Part shown: piece after piece, positions 9,021-17,783 of the stretch
Layout of the letters: each line of letters starts with the position of its first letter
Position numbering within the stretch: the first letter of the stretch is position 1
Assembly (NCBI RefSeq): GCF_052113705.1
Contig: NZ_JBGQOG010000003.1
Span: 325,473 to 389,472, forward strand
Length of the DNA: 64,000 nucleotides
Origin: JBGQOG01 sp052113705
GTDB lineage: Bacteria > Pseudomonadota > Alphaproteobacteria > Rhodobacterales > Rhodobacteraceae
Direction: 5' to 3'
Notes under the pieces: model-generated
What the model saw: only the letters and a program-made list of their open reading frames with translations
Told to the model about the DNA's origin: nothing
The model's database searches: none
Position numbers and translations under genes: made by a program

Positions 9021-9914
9021 ATGTCGCACAGCGGCAAACCGGCGGGGCTGTTCAAAAACCTGAGCGCAAAAGTCGCTGCCATCCCGATGGTGGTGACCGC
9101 GCTGGTGGTCTTTGTCGGGTTCTCTGTCTGGACCATCATCTATTCCTTCACCAACTCCCGTCTGCTGCCGAGCACGAAATGGGTGGGGCTGGCGCAATAT
9201 GAGCGGCTTTGGGAGACCCGCCGCTGGTTGATTTCAATCGAAAATCTGGCGATCTATGGCGCGCTGATGCTGGTGCTCTCGCTGGTGGTGGGTTTCCTGC
9301 TGGCCGCGCTGATTGATCAGAAGATCCGCTTTGAGGATGGGTTCCGCACCATCTTTCTCTATCCCTATGCGCTCAGCTTCATCGTTACAGGGCTGGTCTG
9401 GCAATGGATGCTCAATCCGGAGTTCGGCATCCAGCAGACGGTGCGCAGCTTTGGTTTCGAGAGCTTCACCTTCGATCCGCTCTACAACCCGGAACTGGTG
9501 CTTTATGGCGTGCTGATTGCCGGGCTCTGGCATGGCAGCGGGCTGGTCATGTGCCTGATGCTCGCCGGTCTGCGCGGGATCGACGAAGACGTCTGGAAAG
9601 CCACCAGGGTTGACGGGATTCCGGCGTGGAAAACCTATCTGCTGGTGGTCATCCCGATGATGCGCCCGGTTTTCGTGACCACGCTGGTGCTGATCACCTC
9701 GTCGATCATCAAGCTCTACGATCTTGTCATTGCGCAAACCGGCGGCGGCCCGGGCCTGTCGTCCGAAGTGCCCGCCAAATTCGTTTTCGACTCCATGTTC
9801 GTCTCACAAAACCTCGCGCAGGGCTTTGCTGCCTCGGCGATGATGCTGGTCGCGGTGATCTTCGTGATCATTCCCTGGGCCTATCTGGAATTCGGAGGCA
9901 AGAAAAATGGCTGA
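9021..9914 (+). CDS. ABC sugar importer, inner-membrane permease (MalF/UgpA type, 297 aa)
   Basis: Six membrane segments are visible, the first at about residues 20-42. The cytoplasmic EAA-type loop lies around residues 190-215 (GIDEDVWKATRVDGIPAWK), where the ATPase docks. The ATG follows GGAGGTTACCCG, a good ribosome site. The gene overlaps the next permease by 8 bases, which implies translational coupling. Together with its partner it forms the transmembrane channel for the upstream binding protein. Confidence 0.9.
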   Translation: MSHSGKPAGLFKNLSAKVAAIPMVVTALVVFVGFSVWTIIYSFTNSRLLPSTKWVGLAQYERLWETRRWLISIENLAIYGALMLVLSLVVGFLLAALIDQKIRFEDGFRTIFLYPYALSFIVTGLVWQWMLNPEFGIQQTVRSFGFESFTFDPLYNPELVLYGVLIAGLWHGSGLVMCLMLAGLRGIDEDVWKATRVDGIPAWKTYLLVVIPMMRPVFVTTLVLITSSIIKLYDLVIAQTGGGPGLSSEVPAKFVFDSMFVSQNLAQGFAASAMMLVAVIFVIIPWAYLEFGGKKNG

Positions 9915-10824
9915 TGTATCTGTGACTTCCGCGCGCCGCAGCACAGCAGCTGCCGCAGGCCCAAGGCCGCGCCCTGCCCTGTCGCGCCGCAATATCATCG
10001 TCTACGGCATTCTCGGCCTGCTGGCCTTCTATTACCTGCTGCCGATCTATGTGATGATCATGACCTCGCTCAAAGGCATGCCCGAGATCCGGGTGGGCAA
10101 TATCTTTGCTCCGCCCGTGGCCATCACCTTTGAGCCCTGGGTCAAGGCCTGGTCTTCGGTCTGCACCGGGCTGAACTGTGACGGGCTGTCGCGCGGCTTT
10201 CTGAACTCGATCAAGATCACCGTGCCCTCGGTCTTCTTCTCGATCGCGGTGGCTTCGGTGAATGGCTATGCGCTGTCGATGTGGCGCTTCAAAGGTGCCA
10301 ATATCTTCTTCACCATCCTGATCATCGGCGCCTTCATCCCCTATCAGGTGATGATCTATCCGATGGTGATCTTGCTGCGCGAAATCGGGCTTTACGGCGA
10401 TCTGGCGGGGCTGGTTCTGGTGCATACGATCTTCGGGATGCCGATCCTGACCCTGCTCTTTCGCAACTACTTCTCATCGGTCCCCGAGGAACTCTTCAAG
10501 GCCGCCCGCGTCGATGGTGCGGGGTTCTGGGTGATCTTCTTCAAGATCATGCTGCCGATGGCCCTGCCGATCTTTGTCGTGGCCGTCATCCTGCAGACCA
10601 CGGCGATCTGGAATGACTTTCTCTTCGGGGTGATCTTCACCAAGCCGGACAACTACCCGATGACGGTTCAGCTGAACAACATCGTCAACTCCGTGACGGG
10701 CGTCAAAGAATACAACGTCAACATGGCCGCAACCCTGCTGTCCGGCGTCGTCCCCCTCACCATCTATTTCCTCTCAGGCAAACTCTTCGTGCGTGGCATC
10801 GCTGCTGGCGCGGTGAAAGGATAA
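9907..10824 (+). CDS. ABC sugar importer, inner-membrane permease (MalG/UgpE type, 305 aa)
   Basis: The second channel subunit, with about six membrane segments (first at about residues 33-55) and the EAA loop near residues 196-215 (SVPEELFKAARVDGAGFW). The ribosome site GGAGG lies inside the end of the preceding permease gene. The stop is followed four bases later by the start of the ATPase gene, consistent with one transcript. Confidence 0.9.
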   Translation: MADVSVTSARRSTAAAAGPRPRPALSRRNIIVYGILGLLAFYYLLPIYVMIMTSLKGMPEIRVGNIFAPPVAITFEPWVKAWSSVCTGLNCDGLSRGFLNSIKITVPSVFFSIAVASVNGYALSMWRFKGANIFFTILIIGAFIPYQVMIYPMVILLREIGLYGDLAGLVLVHTIFGMPILTLLFRNYFSSVPEELFKAARVDGAGFWVIFFKIMLPMALPIFVVAVILQTTAIWNDFLFGVIFTKPDNYPMTVQLNNIVNSVTGVKEYNVNMAATLLSGVVPLTIYFLSGKLFVRGIAAGAVKG

Positions 10825-10828
10825 AGAC

Positions 10829-11905
10829 ATGCAGCCGAGTGTTTCCATTCAGAATATCAAACTTGATTTCGGCAATGTATCCGTACTCAAAGACCTCAAC
10901 CTCGACATCGGACAGGGCGAGTTTCTGGTTTTGCTCGGGTCATCGGGCTGCGGCAAGTCGACCTTGCTGAATTGCATCGCGGGTCTGCTGGAGCCGACGG
11001 AGGGCAGCATCTTCATCAATGGAGAGAATGTCACCTGGGCCGAGCCGTCCGAGCGCGGCATCGGCATGGTGTTCCAATCCTATGCGCTTTATCCGCAGAT
11101 GACCGTCGAGGGGAACCTGACCTTTGGCCTGAAGAACGCCAAAGTCGCGAAGGATGAGATCAAGCGGCGGGTGGCGCGGGCGGCCTCGATCCTGCAAATC
11201 GAACCGCTGCTGAAGCGCAAGCCTGCGGCCCTGTCGGGCGGTCAGCGCCAGCGGGTCGCCATCGGGCGCGCGCTGGTGCGCGATGTGGATGTGTTCCTCT
11301 TCGACGAGCCGTTGTCGAACCTCGATGCAAAGCTGCGCGCCGATCTGCGGGTGGAAATCAAACGTCTGCATCAAACCCTGAAGAACACGATGATCTATGT
11401 GACGCATGATCAGGTGGAGGCGATGACGCTGGCGGACCGGATCGCCATCATGAAAGGTGGCGTGGTGATGCAGCTGGCCGCGCCGGGCGTGATCTACAAC
11501 AAACCCGCGAACAAATATGTGGCGGATTTCATCGGCTCACCTTCGATGAACTTTCTCGAAGGCACGTTGTCCAATGGCCAGGTGGCCCTGGGCGATCTGA
11601 TGGTCCCGACCGGCGGCTATGAATTCTGCCGTCCGGCCTATCAGGGGCCGATATGGTTCGGGATCCGGCCGGAACATATCCTGACCGGAAACGCCGCCTT
11701 GGACGCCCCGGTCAAGCTGCAGGCGCGGGCGGATCTGGTGGAACCGATGGGTGCCGAAACCCTGATCTGGAGCACCGTCCATGGCCGGCCGTTCCGCTTC
11801 CGCATGGAGGGTCAGGCAGTGGTGGCGCCGGGCGATACGCTCGATATCGGCTTTGACCCGGCGCGGGCCTCGATGTTCGACACGGCGGAAGAGCTGCGGA
11901 TCTGA
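10829..11905 (+). CDS. ABC sugar importer ATPase (UgpC/MalK type, 358 aa)
   Basis: The ATPase that powers the importer. Walker A is GSSGCGKS at about residues 37-44, the ABC signature is LSGGQRQRVA, and Walker B is VFLFDEPLSNLDAK followed by the switch His in VTHDQVEAM. The C-terminal part (about 240-358) is the MalK-like OB/TOBE domain, which can dock regulators in some systems. It is the last gene of the operon and is followed by a clear intrinsic terminator. Confidence 0.93.
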   Translation: MQPSVSIQNIKLDFGNVSVLKDLNLDIGQGEFLVLLGSSGCGKSTLLNCIAGLLEPTEGSIFINGENVTWAEPSERGIGMVFQSYALYPQMTVEGNLTFGLKNAKVAKDEIKRRVARAASILQIEPLLKRKPAALSGGQRQRVAIGRALVRDVDVFLFDEPLSNLDAKLRADLRVEIKRLHQTLKNTMIYVTHDQVEAMTLADRIAIMKGGVVMQLAAPGVIYNKPANKYVADFIGSPSMNFLEGTLSNGQVALGDLMVPTGGYEFCRPAYQGPIWFGIRPEHILTGNAALDAPVKLQARADLVEPMGAETLIWSTVHGRPFRFRMEGQAVVAPGDTLDIGFDPARASMFDTAEELRI

Positions 11906-11960
11906 CGCAAGCAGCGCGCGGCGGTCATGCCGCCGCCGAAAACCTCCCGAGAACCTCGCG

Positions 11961-11990
11961 AAAGCAGGGCGCCGTGGCGCTCTGCTTTTT
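11961..11990 (+). terminator. Intrinsic terminator of the sugar ABC operon
   Basis: A stem GCAGGGCGCC/GGCGCTCTGC with one G-T pair is followed directly by TTTTT. It lies about 55 bases after the ATPase stop codon, on the coding strand of the operon. Confidence 0.75.
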
Positions 11991-12154
11991 GCATGTCAGA
12001 TCACCCCGCTCAGGGCCACCGCACCAGAACGCCCCGGCACAAACGCAGCACCGCGGTCACCGGGGGGATCAAGCCTGCACCTATCACGAGGCGGGAAACG
12101 GCGCGCGGCCCCCCTGCCCCCGCATGGGCCTCTGGCCCGCGGCGCGGCATGAAA

Positions 12155-12188
12155 AAGCCCGGCTCCCGCAGACCGCGGGGCCGGGCTT
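12155..12188 (-). terminator. Intrinsic terminator of the alpha/beta hydrolase gene
   Basis: The perfect 9-base arms AAGCCCGGC and GCCGGGCTT enclose a GC-rich loop. On the minus strand the stem runs into TTTTTC. It lies about 90 bases beyond the stop of the minus-strand hydrolase, so this 370-base intergenic stretch holds back-to-back terminators for two converging transcripts. Confidence 0.75.
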
Positions 12189-12274
12189 GGCGCATGTCAT
12201 CTTCGGCACCGGATCTGGACAATCTAGCGCCGATCCGGTGCTACGGGCGGCCCCTGCGGGGCCACCCTGACAGC

Positions 12275-12979
12275 TCAGCGGATCGCCTTGCGGTCCAGCC
12301 AGTCGGTAACGGTTTCCAGCACGGCCTGCGGCTGCTCAAAGGGCAGCAGATGGCCCGAACCCGGGATCACCCGCGATTCCGCATCTTTCATCTGCGCCGC
12401 AATCGCGCCATGCACTTCTTCGGTGGCCAGATGGTCCTGATCGCCGGTCACCAGCAGCACCGGAAAGTCAAAATTACCGATATAGCTGGTGGCATCCGGC
12501 CGGTGCAGCAGCGCGATGTTCTGGCGGGCATGGACCTCGGCCGGGCAATCCTCGACCATCTGACGGACCCGCGCGACCAGTTCGGCATTCTGCGCATTGG
12601 CCGTGGAGAGGACTTTCGGCGCCCAGTTGCGGGCATAGCCGACCATATCAGCGTTGGCCTCTGCAATCCGCGCCTCGCGCTTGGCTTGTTCATCGGCCGC
12701 GGGCCCTTCGGCTCCGGTGCTCGACAGGATCATCGCGCGGATCCGCTCAGGCGCCTGCCGCCCCATCTCAAGCGCGACACGTCCCCCCATCGAATGCGCC
12801 GCCACGATCAGCGGACCGTGGGTCTGCGCCAATGCGCGCGCCGCCATCCCGGACAGGGTGTCGTCAAGCGTCGTGTCGGCAAGATGGACGGCGCTGACCC
12901 GGTCCTTCAGCCCCTCGGCCAGAGGCGCCCATGTGCGGGCATCGGACATGATGCCAGGAATGGTGACAAGGGTCGTCAT
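12275..12979 (-). CDS. Alpha/beta hydrolase (234 aa)
   Basis: A small alpha/beta-fold hydrolase. The oxyanion motif PGIMSDARTW is near the N terminus, the nucleophile elbow AHSMGGRVA gives the catalytic Ser, GDQDHL gives the Asp and GSGHLLPFEQP the His. This complete triad resembles the MenH/carboxylesterase group. The second Met of the open frame was chosen because it is preceded by AGGAGA at good spacing. It is monocistronic, with its own terminator. Substrate unknown. Confidence 0.87.
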   Translation of the reverse strand: MTTLVTIPGIMSDARTWAPLAEGLKDRVSAVHLADTTLDDTLSGMAARALAQTHGPLIVAAHSMGGRVALEMGRQAPERIRAMILSSTGAEGPAADEQAKREARIAEANADMVGYARNWAPKVLSTANAQNAELVARVRQMVEDCPAEVHARQNIALLHRPDATSYIGNFDFPVLLVTGDQDHLATEEVHGAIAAQMKDAESRVIPGSGHLLPFEQPQAVLETVTDWLDRKAIR

Positions 12980-13229
12980 GGGGTGGGTCTCCTGCAACAT
13001 TGAGCTGAATCTGCGGCGAAACTATCGGAATTGCGCCCCTTCCCCACCTGACAATATGTTTGGCGTGGTCAAATGAAACGGGCGGCGGCCAGATGGTCCA
13101 TCCCGTGCGGGCCAGGACGCCGCGCATTTTCTGAAAAGTGCAGCGACGTGATCCCTTGTTCGGCCAATGTGGATGCATCGGGCATGATCGGCTGCGCGCA
13201 ACTGCCAGCAGCTGCAAGCGACCCGGCTC

Positions 13230-13453
13230 AAGGAACCCCATGATCGCCACGCGTTGCCTGCCCCCACGGCCACAGGCGGCCAAGAACCGCAATGGCCGTG
13301 TCCGATGTATTGGCTGAAGAAGGCCAGCACTGGATCCCGCCGCAGCGTCTTGCGCAACTCCGCCCGACCCGAGGCGTCAGTCCCACGGACCTGAAACACA
13401 TTCTTCGCCAGGCCGAGCCCGGCCGTGGCAATCTCAGACATGACCGCTCTCAT
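13230..13453 (-). pseudogene. IS110-family transposase, N-terminal remnant
   Basis: The frame reads LGLAKNVFQVRGTDASGRAE and then LRRDPVLAFFSQ, the start of the DEDD domain of IS110 transposases. After that, similarity continues only in another frame (LAACGRGG), so at least one frameshift is present and the rest is lost. The following 150 bases toward 13065 contain a short unplaced open frame ending AARFI. No intact end or inverted repeat was found. This is part of a transposon graveyard on the left of the 14-26 kb catabolic block. Confidence 0.7.
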
Positions 13454-13514
13454 TTGTGACTCCTCACAGAGCTGCCGTGGCACATGGATGCCGTCGGGGG
13501 GGGGCGGCCACTTC

Positions 13515-13737
13515 ATCAAAGCCCCGTTGCGCGCCGCTGCCACAAGGCTATCAGCGAAAAGCAAGCCGTTCCGATCGTCCCGATCCGCAAGAACGGGCAG
13601 CGATGGAAGGATGACTGTCCGGCGGCACGCACCCAAAACGCAACCCCGACATACAGTCCGCTGAAATCCACGTCCGCTGCGCACCCATGAACCGCTTTAA
13701 CGCCCTCGGCACCGACGGGATCATCCGCATGCCATGA
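13515..13737 (+). pseudogene. IS5-type transposase, C-terminal remnant
   Basis: One frame reads ISEKQAVPIVPIRKNGQRWK, resembling the region of IS5-family DDE transposases just before the last catalytic segment. After a frameshift the sequence ends in EIHVRCAPMNRFNALGT, the usual C terminus of this family, with a TGA stop. The N-terminal two thirds are missing. From 13738 to 14011 nothing further is recognisable except the promoter region of the next gene. Confidence 0.6.
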
Positions 13738-14011
13738 CGTCAGCGGGGTAACGGGCCGTCACGCCTCAAGCGCCAGTTACGCAACAACGCCTTTCCCCTG
13801 CGGCATCCGGAACGCTGCAGATCCCCACCCGTTGCAACAGGGCGAAGATTGTCGGTCCCGCGCCATTGCTCGTGCCGGTGTGATGGTTGGTGATCAAAAG
13901 GGCGTCCCCCAAAAGAAACCAGACAAATAGAGGCCCGCGTGTGCCGCTCCTCTGGCTACTCAACCCAGGAATTTGCTAAAGCTGTCGCCTGGGTAAGCGA
14001 AAGGGACTGGC

Positions 14012-14821
14012 ATGAGTGGCAAGCAGGAGCGGAATCCGGATTTCGTGGAGGCCTTGGCACGCGGGCTGGAGGTGATACAGGCCTTCACCGAAGAGATGCC
14101 GGAAATGACCCTGTCCGAGATTGCCACGCAGACGGGACTAAGTCCGGCCACGGCGCGTCGGTCGCTGATCACCCTGCATGAGCTTGGCTATGTCGCGATG
14201 AACGGGAAACGCTTCATGTTGCGGGCCAAGATCCTGTCTCTGGGGGCGGCCTTTCTGAATTCGATGAATCTCAAGGACGTGGCCGATACCTATCTTGAGG
14301 ACGTGGCGAAACAGTTCAAGGACGCATCCTCGCTGGCGGTGATGGAGGGCATGGATTCGCTCTATGTGTCGCATGTTGCGATTGAGCGTGATATCCGATT
14401 CAAAGCCCGGGTGGGCTACCGTTTGCCGCTTTATGCCACCTCTCTGGGGCGCGTGTTGCTTGCGTGGTGTGCTGCGCCGCAGCGTGATGCCTATCTCGCA
14501 AAGGCGCCGTTTGTTCGGTACACGCCGCGCACCCTTGTCGAGAATGTCGAGCTTCTGAGCGAGTTGGAAAAAACCCGGGAGCGCGGCTACGCTACGGCCC
14601 GCGATCAACTGGAATATGGGGTTATTTCCATCGCTGTGCCGGTGCGTGCTCCGGACGGCCAGGTGGTCGCCGCGATCAACTGTTCCAATCAGGTTTCCAG
14701 CGTTGACGAGGCGGATTTCGTGCCCAGCCGCCTGCCTGTGCTGAGCGATGCCGCCACGCGGATATCTGCTGCGATGCAGCAATATCCAGCCCTTCTGCAC
14801 TCGATCACCAACAACCGCTGA
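14012..14821 (+). CDS. IclR-family regulator, PcaR/PobR-like (269 aa)
   Basis: The winged HTH lies at about residues 10-65 (LARGLEVIQAFTEEMPEMTL, LSPATARRSLITLHELGYV). A C-terminal GAF-like effector domain follows, with RVGYRLPLYATSLGRVLLAW in its middle. The wording is closest to the PcaR/PobR branch, which controls protocatechuate and hydroxybenzoate catabolism. It precedes the ring-cleavage operon in the same direction with a 93-base gap holding a promoter and an inverted repeat, so it is the obvious local regulator of that operon. Confidence 0.93.
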   Translation: MSGKQERNPDFVEALARGLEVIQAFTEEMPEMTLSEIATQTGLSPATARRSLITLHELGYVAMNGKRFMLRAKILSLGAAFLNSMNLKDVADTYLEDVAKQFKDASSLAVMEGMDSLYVSHVAIERDIRFKARVGYRLPLYATSLGRVLLAWCAAPQRDAYLAKAPFVRYTPRTLVENVELLSELEKTRERGYATARDQLEYGVISIAVPVRAPDGQVVAAINCSNQVSSVDEADFVPSRLPVLSDAATRISAAMQQYPALLHSITNNR

Positions 14822-14841
14822 GGCTCTGCAATTTTTACGAA

Positions 14842-14901
14842 TTGACAGCGTTGCCGTCTCATGTTTATTTCGCTCTACGCATAAAATTTCGTACAGCGAA
14901 A
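14842..14901 (+). promoter_or_regulatory. Promoter and candidate IclR operator of the ring-cleavage operon
   Basis: TTGACA at 14842-14847 and TTTATT at 14864-14869 are spaced 16 bases apart, a plausible sigma-70 promoter. Overlapping and following it are perfect inverted arms, TTTCGCT (14868-14874) and AGCGAAA (14895-14901). Their position at the -10 and start-site region fits control by the adjacent IclR protein. Confidence 0.5.
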
Positions 14902-14914
14902 AACGGAGAACGGG

Positions 14915-15724
14915 ATGACAACCGCAAAAGCGTCGCCTCAGAGCGAAATCGCCATTGCAGAGCGGGCACGCGTCGTCGTGCGCGGCGCTGACCTTTGCAG
15001 GGATCTCATCGGGAAAGAGAGCTTTACGGCCTACTTTTTGCGTCTGTTGGGGGTGGAGGCCACGCCGAAACTCGTGGCGGTGGTGGATGCCACGCTGATG
15101 GCCATCGCCGAACACGGGCTGGTGCCCTCGGTGCAGGCGGCGCGGATGACATACGCGGCGGCCCCCGACGCGTTGCAAGGTGCTGTGGCGGCGGGCCTGC
15201 TCGGCTGCGGCTCGGTTGTGCTGGGGGCCTCGGAGGAGGCCGGATACTTCCTCGCGGGCATCATCGCTGCCGCAGGTGAAGATGGCGACTATCATGCCGC
15301 CGCGCTCGACGCCGTCTCTACGCGACGCGCTGAGCGCCGTGCGCTGCCCGGTTTTGGCCATCCTGTTCACCGCGACGGCGACCCCCGTGCCGAAAGACTG
15401 CTTGAACTGGCCGAGGAGCTGGAAGTTTCCGGGGCGCATGTCAGAGCACTGAATGCTGTGCGTTCGGTCGTGCCCGAGGTCTATGGCCGCGTGCTGCCGA
15501 TGAATGTCTCGGCGGCCATCCCGGCACTGCTTTTGGATGCGGGCTATCCGATTGGCGCGCTCAAGGGCGTTCCCTTGGTTGCCCGCACCGCCGGACTGAT
15601 TGCGCATCTGCTCGAAGAGCAGGCCAATCCCATCGGCTTCCGTCTGTCCGATGCGGCGGCCGAGGCTGTGGCCTATACCGGTGGCTATCCCGATGCGGAA
15701 GACACGGCGGGGGCCGCAGCATGA
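14915..15724 (+). CDS. Citryl-CoA lyase-like protein (citrate synthase fold, 269 aa)
   Basis: A short citrate-synthase-superfamily protein. EHGLVPSVQAAR (His67) and the active-site segment PGFGHPVHRDGDPRA (His149) match the family, while the length of 269 aa is that of stand-alone citryl-CoA lyases rather than full citrate synthases (about 430 aa). Citryl-CoA lyases cleave citryl-CoA to acetyl-CoA and oxaloacetate. The next gene is a CoA transferase, overlapping by four bases, which could make the CoA thioester it cleaves. In this operon the natural substrate may be a substituted citrate or malate rather than citrate. It opens the ring-cleavage operon. Confidence 0.78.
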   Translation: MTTAKASPQSEIAIAERARVVVRGADLCRDLIGKESFTAYFLRLLGVEATPKLVAVVDATLMAIAEHGLVPSVQAARMTYAAAPDALQGAVAAGLLGCGSVVLGASEEAGYFLAGIIAAAGEDGDYHAAALDAVSTRRAERRALPGFGHPVHRDGDPRAERLLELAEELEVSGAHVRALNAVRSVVPEVYGRVLPMNVSAAIPALLLDAGYPIGALKGVPLVARTAGLIAHLLEEQANPIGFRLSDAAAEAVAYTGGYPDAEDTAGAAA

Positions 15725-16875
15725 GCGGGATGCTGGAAGGCCTGCGCGTCATCGACCACGGCACCTTCATCACCGGCTCTTTCGCCACGATGCTGCTGGC
15801 GGATATGGGCGCCGAGGTCATCAAGGTTGAGCGCAAGGGCACGGGCGATCCCTATCGTAGCTTTGCAGGCGGGCTCTATGCGCCGCATTTTCAGGCCAAC
15901 AACCGCAACAAGCAAAGTATCGCCATCGACCCGAAAGACCCCGAGGATCAGGCAGTGCTGATGGCGCTTCTCGACAGCGCGGACGTCTATGTACAGAACT
16001 TCCGTCCCGGCGTGGCAGAGAAGCTGGGTCTGGGTGCCGAGGTGCTGCAGGCCCGCAATCCCAAACTGATTTACTGCTCGATCTCGGGTTTTGGCGCACA
16101 GGGGCCGCTCTCGGGCCGGGCCACCTATGACACGGTGGCTCAGGCGATGTCGGGCCTGCTCAGCATGTATGTGGGTGGCGATAAACCCCGCGTTGTGGGC
16201 CCGGCCATCGCCGACACCTTGACCGGGCTTTATGCTGCCTATGGGATCCTTGGTGCGGTGGCCGGACGTGCCCGAACCGGCAAGGCGTCCAAGGTTGAGC
16301 TGTCGATGCTGGAAGCGATCATGCATTTCTCGGGCGAGCCTTTTGCCAACTTCTTCAATGACGGAAAGCCCTGGGGCCCCTATGACCGTGCGCGGATCTC
16401 GCAATCCTTTTCGCTGGAATGCGCGAGCGGCGATCTGATCGCGCTGCATCTGTCCTCGCCCGAAAAGTTCTGGACGGGGCTTCTGGATGCCACGGGGCGC
16501 GCGGATCTTGCCATTGATCCGCGGTTTGACACGCGAATGAAGCGGGTCGAGAACCAAGAAGCGCTGATCGAAGAGCTGCGTGCAGTTTTTCGCGGGCGGA
16601 CTCGTGACGAATGGTCTGTCCTGCTCACAAAGCACGATGTGCCTTTTGCCCCGATCTACTCGTTGCCCGAAGCGCTGGAGGATGAACAGGCCCGCTTTCT
16701 CGAAATTGAGCAGACCGTCACCCATGGGGAGATGGGCGAGGTCCGGATGATCCGCAACCCGATCACCTTCGATGGCGACCGGCGGTTTGTGGCAGCACCG
16801 CCGCCGGTGCTGGATGAGCATGGGGCCGCGATCCGAAAACAGCTGAACGACATACGCGGCGCGGCCAAAGCCTGA
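15721..16875 (+). CDS. CaiB/BaiF (family III) CoA transferase (384 aa)
   Basis: A family III transferase with DHGTFITGSFATMLLADMGA at the N terminus, VQNFRPGVAEKLGLG around 91-105 and the predicted catalytic Asp165 in GPAIADTLTGLYAAYG. The ATGA overlap with the citryl-CoA lyase-like gene implies translational coupling and a shared pathway step. It probably activates a di- or tricarboxylic acid as the CoA ester for the lyase. It is only a distant paralogue of the CoA transferase at 6.3-7.5 kb. Confidence 0.9.
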   Translation: MSGMLEGLRVIDHGTFITGSFATMLLADMGAEVIKVERKGTGDPYRSFAGGLYAPHFQANNRNKQSIAIDPKDPEDQAVLMALLDSADVYVQNFRPGVAEKLGLGAEVLQARNPKLIYCSISGFGAQGPLSGRATYDTVAQAMSGLLSMYVGGDKPRVVGPAIADTLTGLYAAYGILGAVAGRARTGKASKVELSMLEAIMHFSGEPFANFFNDGKPWGPYDRARISQSFSLECASGDLIALHLSSPEKFWTGLLDATGRADLAIDPRFDTRMKRVENQEALIEELRAVFRGRTRDEWSVLLTKHDVPFAPIYSLPEALEDEQARFLEIEQTVTHGEMGEVRMIRNPITFDGDRRFVAAPPPVLDEHGAAIRKQLNDIRGAAKA

Positions 16876-16897
16876 GACGTTTCAGGGAGGAAAAGAA

Positions 16898-17761
16898 GTG
16901 ACAACTGAGACCAGAACCAAGACCACGCCGGACCATGGCATTCCGCCGAACCGTCAGCTGCCCGCCGTGCTGGCCGCCATGTCTGCCGACAAACCCGGTG
17001 CCGATCCGGTCATGCAGCGCAAAATGGCTGTCGTCATCAAGCATTTGCACGCGATGATGGACGAATTGGCAGTGACTGAAACCGAGTTGCTGCAGGTGTA
17101 TGAGTTCCTGGATCGCGTCGGCGCGAACAAGGACATGATGCTTTTGGGCGATCATCTGGGCCTGTCGGTGCGCGCGAATGACATTGAGAATTATCACCCC
17201 ATCGGCACACCGCCGAATGTGATCGGTCCGCTCTACCGTGAAGAAGCACCCTTTATGGAGAACCCCGGTGCCATGGTCACTGAGGAAGAGCCGGGCCGTC
17301 ATGTGATCGTGAAGGGGCAGGTGCGTGATGCGGAAACCGGGGCGCCGCTGGCGGATGCGCTGCTGGATTTCTGGCAATCCAATGCGGTTGGCTTCTATGA
17401 AGACCAGGACCCGGACATGCCGGATTACCATTTCCGCCGCCGCATCCGCACCGACGCCGAGGGGCGTTATGCGTTCCGTACCATCGTGCCGGGCGGTTAC
17501 TACATCGCCAACCGCGACACGCCCATTGTCCCGCTGATGACCGCGCTTGGTCTGCACAGCTTCCGGCCGCCGCACATCCATCTGATGGCCGAACATGAAA
17601 ACTACCGGCATCTGACGACGCTCATTTATTTCGAAGGCGAGCCGAGCAACGACTCTGACTGCATCTTCTCCTGCCGTCCCGAAAACATGGCGCGCATCGA
17701 ACCCGGCGCACCCGGCAGTCTGGACCTGTGTGTCTATGACATCGAACTCGTCCGCACCTGA
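16898..17761 (+). CDS. Intradiol ring-cleavage dioxygenase, hydroxyquinol 1,2-dioxygenase-like (287 aa)
   Basis: This Fe(III) enzyme would open a catechol-type ring between the two hydroxyls. The N-terminal helical domain of catechol/hydroxyquinol dioxygenases covers about residues 20-90. The four Fe ligands can be placed as Tyr167 (NAVGFYE), Tyr201 (PGGYY), His226 and His228 (RPPHIH). A GPLYREEAP segment at 110-118 is shared with the hydroxyquinol group. The pairing with an Fe-alcohol dehydrogenase/maleylacetate reductase next door favours hydroxyquinol or a substituted derivative as substrate. Catechol 1,2-dioxygenase activity cannot be excluded. The ribosome site is GGGAGG. Confidence 0.88.
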   Translation: MTTETRTKTTPDHGIPPNRQLPAVLAAMSADKPGADPVMQRKMAVVIKHLHAMMDELAVTETELLQVYEFLDRVGANKDMMLLGDHLGLSVRANDIENYHPIGTPPNVIGPLYREEAPFMENPGAMVTEEEPGRHVIVKGQVRDAETGAPLADALLDFWQSNAVGFYEDQDPDMPDYHFRRRIRTDAEGRYAFRTIVPGGYYIANRDTPIVPLMTALGLHSFRPPHIHLMAEHENYRHLTTLIYFEGEPSNDSDCIFSCRPENMARIEPGAPGSLDLCVYDIELVRT

Positions 17762-17783
17762 ACCATAACAAAGGCTCCGCCCG

